8,095 bases of DNA, from the NCBI GenBank assembly GCA_023446865.1, contig JAEXPL010000390.1, forward strand, positions 1 through 8,095. Reading direction: 5' to 3'. Below the pieces are notes generated by a model. The model saw only the letters and a program-made list of their open reading frames with translations. It was not told where the DNA came from and searched no databases. The position numbers and the translations under genes are program-made. The DNA is from Verrucomicrobiota bacterium. GTDB lineage: Bacteria > Verrucomicrobiota > Verrucomicrobiia > Opitutales > Opitutaceae. Shown in pieces: positions 5,418 through 8,095 of the stretch. Within the stretch, counting starts at the first letter, position 1. Each line of letters opens with the position of its first letter.

Positions 5418-6779
5418 ATGTCAAAACTACTCAGTCGCAGTCTCTGCGCCTCGCTCCTCATCGCCGCCGGTGCGACCGGCTCGCTCGCCCAGAACCAGAG
5501 CTCGTCCGCGACCGACAAGCCGGTCTTCCAGTGGGGGGGCGATTTCCGCTTCCGCTACGAGGGCTACAACAACGCGCACACGCTCCGAAACTTCGGTGCG
5601 CATGATCGCGATTACCTGCGGTCCCGGCTCCGGCTCTGGGAGACGACCAATCCGTTCCCGAGCCTGACGCTCTTCGGCCGTGTCTCCGCTGAGCCGCGTT
5701 ACTGGTTCAATGCCGCCACCAAGGCCGCGGAGGGCGAGGAGTGGAAGTATGGCATCCTCGACAATTTCTACGCCAAGTGGACGACCGAGGCCGACGGCAC
5801 TCCGGTCGTTGTGACGATCGGCCGCCAGGACATCCAGTTGGGTGATCAGTGGCTCGTCACAGACGGCACCCCGCTGGACGGTTCCTGGACGAACCATTTC
5901 GACGGCGTGCGCCTCACCGCCGATGCGAAGGAGATGAAGACGAAGTTCGATCTCATCGTCTTCAATCAGCAGGCGCTCCCGGGCGACCGCGTACCGATTC
6001 TCGGCAGCGATGCCAAGGCCGCCGCTCTCACGGAACAGGACGAGACTGGCGTCATCCTCTACGCTTCGAACAAGTCGCAGAAGAACATCCAGCTCGACGG
6101 TTACTTCATGTACAAGGGCGATGATCGCGTGGGTGCCCGCGGGTACGACGCCGACATCTACACCTTGGGCGGCCGCATCGCCGGCACGCCGACCGACAAC
6201 TGGCAGTACTCGGCCGAAGCCGCGTACCAATGGGGCAACCGCCGGGACTCGGTGTTCCCCGCGGGCCGCACTGTCTCGGCCTATGCCGCCAACGCGAAAC
6301 TCACCTACAACTTCAAGGACGAGCTCAAGAATCAGGTGACGTTTGCGATGGAGTACCTCTCCGGCGACAAGCCCGGCAGCACGGGCAAGGACGAGATGTT
6401 CGACGTTCTGTGGGGCCGCACGCCGCGCATCAGCGAGGTGTGGGCGGTGGCCCTGGGGCAGGACGTCGGACGCAATGCCCAGTACCAGAATCTCTTCCGG
6501 GTGGGGGCGACCTGGGGTTTCGCGCCGGCCAAGAACACGACGGTCACCGGGACCTACAGTGCGCTCTTCGCCCCGGAGGAGATCCCGACCCGGACCTCCA
6601 GTGCGCTTTTCGCGCGCGACAGCCACTTCCGCGGCCATCTGTTCCAACTCGTGGTGAAGCAGAAGTTCACCAAGCAGCTCAGCGGCCTTCTCCTCGCCGA
6701 GTGGTGCCCGATGGGCAGCTACTACAAGCATACCGACGAGATGACCTTTGTGCGGATCGAGGGGCTTTACTCCTTCTGA
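5418..6779 (+). CDS. Alginate-export-family outer-membrane beta-barrel protein
   Basis: This 453-residue outer-membrane barrel resembles the alginate export (AlgE-like) porin family. Residues 1-24 form a signal peptide (LLSRSLCASLLIAAGATGSLA, cut before Gln25). The mature protein begins a barrel with GGDFRFRYEGY (40-50) and continues with DYLRSRLRLW, then alternating hydrophobic-polar strands and many Tyr/Trp/Phe residues. The chain ends RIEGLYSF; a terminal phenylalanine is the usual signal for the BAM assembly machinery. It is full-length. Members of this family can pass polysaccharides or small anionic compounds, but many in non-alginate producers have unknown cargo, and no alginate genes are nearby, so cargo is not assigned. 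No Shine-Dalgarno precedes the ATG; the leader is C-rich with a 7-C run at 5391-5397. Transcription should end at the terminator 31 bases after the stop. Confidence 0.85.
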   Translation: MSKLLSRSLCASLLIAAGATGSLAQNQSSSATDKPVFQWGGDFRFRYEGYNNAHTLRNFGAHDRDYLRSRLRLWETTNPFPSLTLFGRVSAEPRYWFNAATKAAEGEEWKYGILDNFYAKWTTEADGTPVVVTIGRQDIQLGDQWLVTDGTPLDGSWTNHFDGVRLTADAKEMKTKFDLIVFNQQALPGDRVPILGSDAKAAALTEQDETGVILYASNKSQKNIQLDGYFMYKGDDRVGARGYDADIYTLGGRIAGTPTDNWQYSAEAAYQWGNRRDSVFPAGRTVSAYAANAKLTYNFKDELKNQVTFAMEYLSGDKPGSTGKDEMFDVLWGRTPRISEVWAVALGQDVGRNAQYQNLFRVGATWGFAPAKNTTVTGTYSALFAPEEIPTRTSSALFARDSHFRGHLFQLVVKQKFTKQLSGLLLAEWCPMGSYYKHTDEMTFVRIEGLYSF

Positions 6780-6809
6780 GCGAGCCGCGCGGAACGCCTA
6801 TCGCTAACG

Positions 6810-6843
6810 AAAAGCCCGGACGGCTCGCGCCGCCCGGGCTTTT
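6810..6843. terminator. Strong, probably bidirectional intrinsic terminator
   Basis: AAAAGCCCGG (6810-6819) and CCGGGCTTTT (6834-6843) are exact reverse complements. Inside, CGGC (6821-6824) and GCCG (6829-6832) extend the stem past one A/C mismatch to a TCGC loop. The top strand ends in TTTTCTGTTT and the bottom strand reads its own T-run, so it can stop both the barrel transcript (+) and the DUF6599 transcript (-, stop at 6864), which converge on it. Confidence 0.92.
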
Positions 6844-6863
6844 CTGTTTCGCCGGCGAGCGAA

Positions 6864-7712
6864 TCAGTGGGCGGAGGTGGCCACGGCGCGGAAGCGGGCC
6901 TCGTCGGCGAAGCTGAAGACGAACAGATCTTCGCCACGGGCTTGGACGACAATTGTGGAGCCGTCGGCCTCGGTACGGATGAACCCCGCATCCTCGGCGG
7001 TGAGGCCGAGCTCGGGAGCCTTGGCCAGCTGCGCGGCGGCTGCAGCCGCGTCGGGGTAGTGCAGGAGCAGAAGCTGCACGCCGGGATAGGTGGCGCAGAG
7101 GCCTTCCTTGGGCGCAAAAAGTTCGGCGGCGGGGCCGGCGGGAATGTTCGAGAGGCCGATGCGGCCGCGGAAATACTTCCGCTCCTGCAGCCCGGTCGCC
7201 GGCAGGCGGGCGAACCAGGCGGGCTCGGCGGCCTCACGGGGTAACGTTGCGGCGAGCTCTGCGGCGAGGCGGTCGACCTCGGCCTGCGTTGCCGGGTCTT
7301 TCTGCGCGCCGGTCACGCTGGCGAAGTAGGGACCGCTCCAGAAGGCGGCATAGTAACCGAACCGCAAGGATCCTTGTCCGAGCGTGGCGCGAGCGAAGGT
7401 GCCGCTCTGCATCAGCGAGAACACACCGTAGGCGGCGGGAGCGTCGACCATCTCGTAGAGCTCGATCTGGATCGTGCTGCGCGTCGCGTTCTCGAACTGC
7501 CACGACACGACGCGGTTCACGCCGTACTCCTGGTAGAGTTCGGCGCCCCCGTCGATCAGATCGAAGAGCGTAGCGCTGACGGCGGTGCGCGCCGGTTCGG
7601 GCGCGGTCCAACCGGTTGCCGGTCGGAGCTTGGCGACGATGGTCGCGGGGTCCTCGGCGGCGACGGCGAAGCCGCTGGCGAGCGCGAGAAGGACGGTGGC
7701 GAGAGCGCGCAT
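6864..7712 (-). CDS. Exported DUF6599-family protein of unknown function
   Basis: This is a 282-residue protein with a signal peptide (MRALATVLLALASGFAVA, cut near residue 18-19), so it is probably periplasmic. It looks like a member of DUF6599, recognised from LFDLIDGGAELYQEYG (49-64), YEMVDAPAAYGVFSLM (86-101) and YYAAFWSGPYFASVTG (120-135). No biochemical function is known to me for the family. There is one cysteine (Cys206) and no catalytic signature or membrane segment after the signal. It follows the DUF362 gene on the same strand after 106 bases, a gap largely filled by a palindromic repeat; the two may be co-transcribed. It converges with the barrel gene on a shared terminator. The ATG is fixed by the signal peptide; no Shine-Dalgarno is seen. 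The family name is from memory of motifs, the export call from sequence. Confidence 0.8.
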   Translation of the reverse strand: MRALATVLLALASGFAVAAEDPATIVAKLRPATGWTAPEPARTAVSATLFDLIDGGAELYQEYGVNRVVSWQFENATRSTIQIELYEMVDAPAAYGVFSLMQSGTFARATLGQGSLRFGYYAAFWSGPYFASVTGAQKDPATQAEVDRLAAELAATLPREAAEPAWFARLPATGLQERKYFRGRIGLSNIPAGPAAELFAPKEGLCATYPGVQLLLLHYPDAAAAAAQLAKAPELGLTAEDAGFIRTEADGSTIVVQARGEDLFVFSFADEARFRAVATSAH

Positions 7713-7732
7713 GACTGATCAATCGTTGTCTT

Positions 7733-7797
7733 GTGGAGGGCGGCGCTTCGTCGCCGCCGGGGCTGGCGAACGGCGCCGACGAAGCGGCGCCTTCCAC
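7733..7797. repeat. REP-like palindrome between DUF362 and DUF6599 genes
   Basis: The left arm 7734-7758 (starts TGGAGGGCGGCGCTTCGTC) and right arm 7772-7796 (ends GACGAAGCGGCGCCTTCCA) agree at 22 of 25 positions as reverse complements, with one further pair (7733/7797) and a 13-base loop at 7759-7771. The core CGCTTCGTC/GACGAAGCG is perfect. The geometry (25-base arms, 12-13-base loop) is close to that of the element at 2525-2586, but the sequence differs. It fills most of the gap between two same-strand genes and could dampen read-through or stabilise the upstream mRNA. No T-tract is present. Confidence 0.72.
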
Positions 7798-7818
7798 CGG
7801 GCCAATCGGCGGGGGCGA

Positions 7819-8095
7819 TCAGAGCTTCGCCTCGCGCACCGCGAGCGTGGCGAGATCGGCGCGACCGATTCCGTGGGCGGCGGCCATGCCGATCATCTGC
7901 ACCTTCTCGGCGGTGAGGCCGACGAGGGTGCAGGCCAGCGCGTCGACGGCGACCGGGTCCGCGCCGACGATCACCTTGTTGGCGCGTTTCACCTCGCCCG
8001 GGCCGGCGGGGCCGTTGGTGAGGAGGAACTCGGTGCCGTCGCAGATGGCGAGGTCGGGGCGGCGCACGAGGTTCACATCGGCGATGCACTGGGAG
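7819..8095 (-). CDS. DUF362-domain protein, C-terminal part (runs off window)
   Basis: The last 91 codons of a minus-strand gene end at TGA 7821-7819. The 5' part lies beyond the right edge, so no start is visible; the GTG at 8076 is internal, since the frame is open to the edge and reads SQCIADVNLVRRPDL across it. Family signs are DLAICDGTEFLLTNGPAGPG and VIVGADPVAVDALACTLVGL followed by AAAHGIG, typical of the C-terminal half of DUF362 proteins, some of which carry ferredoxin-like Fe-S modules. Whether this one has a 4Fe-4S cluster or a Tat signal cannot be seen, as those regions would be outside the window. It lies upstream of the DUF6599 gene and may share its transcript. Function is unknown. 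Confidence 0.85.
   Translation of the reverse strand, partial: SQCIADVNLVRRPDLAICDGTEFLLTNGPAGPGEVKRANKVIVGADPVAVDALACTLVGLTAEKVQMIGMAAAHGIGRADLATLAVREAKL

Noticed and set aside
5427..6731. 434-codon minus-strand frame opposite the barrel gene
   Set aside because: The sense strand has a signal peptide, barrel strands and a terminal Phe; the antisense frame has no such support.

Overview
The window is 8,095 bases of GC-rich bacterial DNA. Wobble positions in the genes are strongly G/C. Gene content and protein style fit a Gram-negative bacterium, most likely Verrucomicrobiota of the Opitutaceae type. The pointers are an exported peroxiredoxin-like protein, an alginate-export-type outer-membrane barrel, a DUF6599 protein beside a DUF362 protein, and large intergenic palindromes. 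This placement is inference from remembered family resemblance; there is no rRNA or other phylogenetic marker here.

Layout, left to right. Bases 1-326 hold no convincing gene, but contain nested perfect hairpins and an 11-G tract. A PLP-dependent aminotransferase (327-1598, +) is followed by an exported redoxin of the peroxiredoxin-like type (1713-2330, +). A 273-base convergent gap (2331-2603) contains a multibranched inverted-repeat element and a 25-base-arm REP-like hairpin. Then comes accA, the acetyl-CoA carboxylase carboxyltransferase alpha subunit (2604-3575, -), with a plausible promoter just upstream. Divergent from it is a MATE-family efflux transporter (3842-5242, +), then an alginate-export-family beta-barrel (5418-6779, +). 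That barrel gene ends at a strong intrinsic terminator which is symmetric enough to serve the opposing gene too. On the minus strand, a DUF362 protein (runs off the right edge, ends 7819) lies upstream of an exported DUF6599 protein (7712-6864), with a second large REP-like hairpin between them.

The genes do not form one pathway. AccA is fatty-acid housekeeping. The redoxin, barrel and DUF6599 proteins are predicted to be exported to the envelope, and MATE is an inner-membrane pump. The only pair that looks like a possible functional unit is DUF362-DUF6599.

No new defence, mobile or biosynthetic system is evident. The points most worth a second look are: none of the six visible gene starts has a Shine-Dalgarno sequence; two unrelated palindromic elements share nearly the same geometry; a multibranched element lies in the convergent gap; and a hairpin abuts the MATE start codon.
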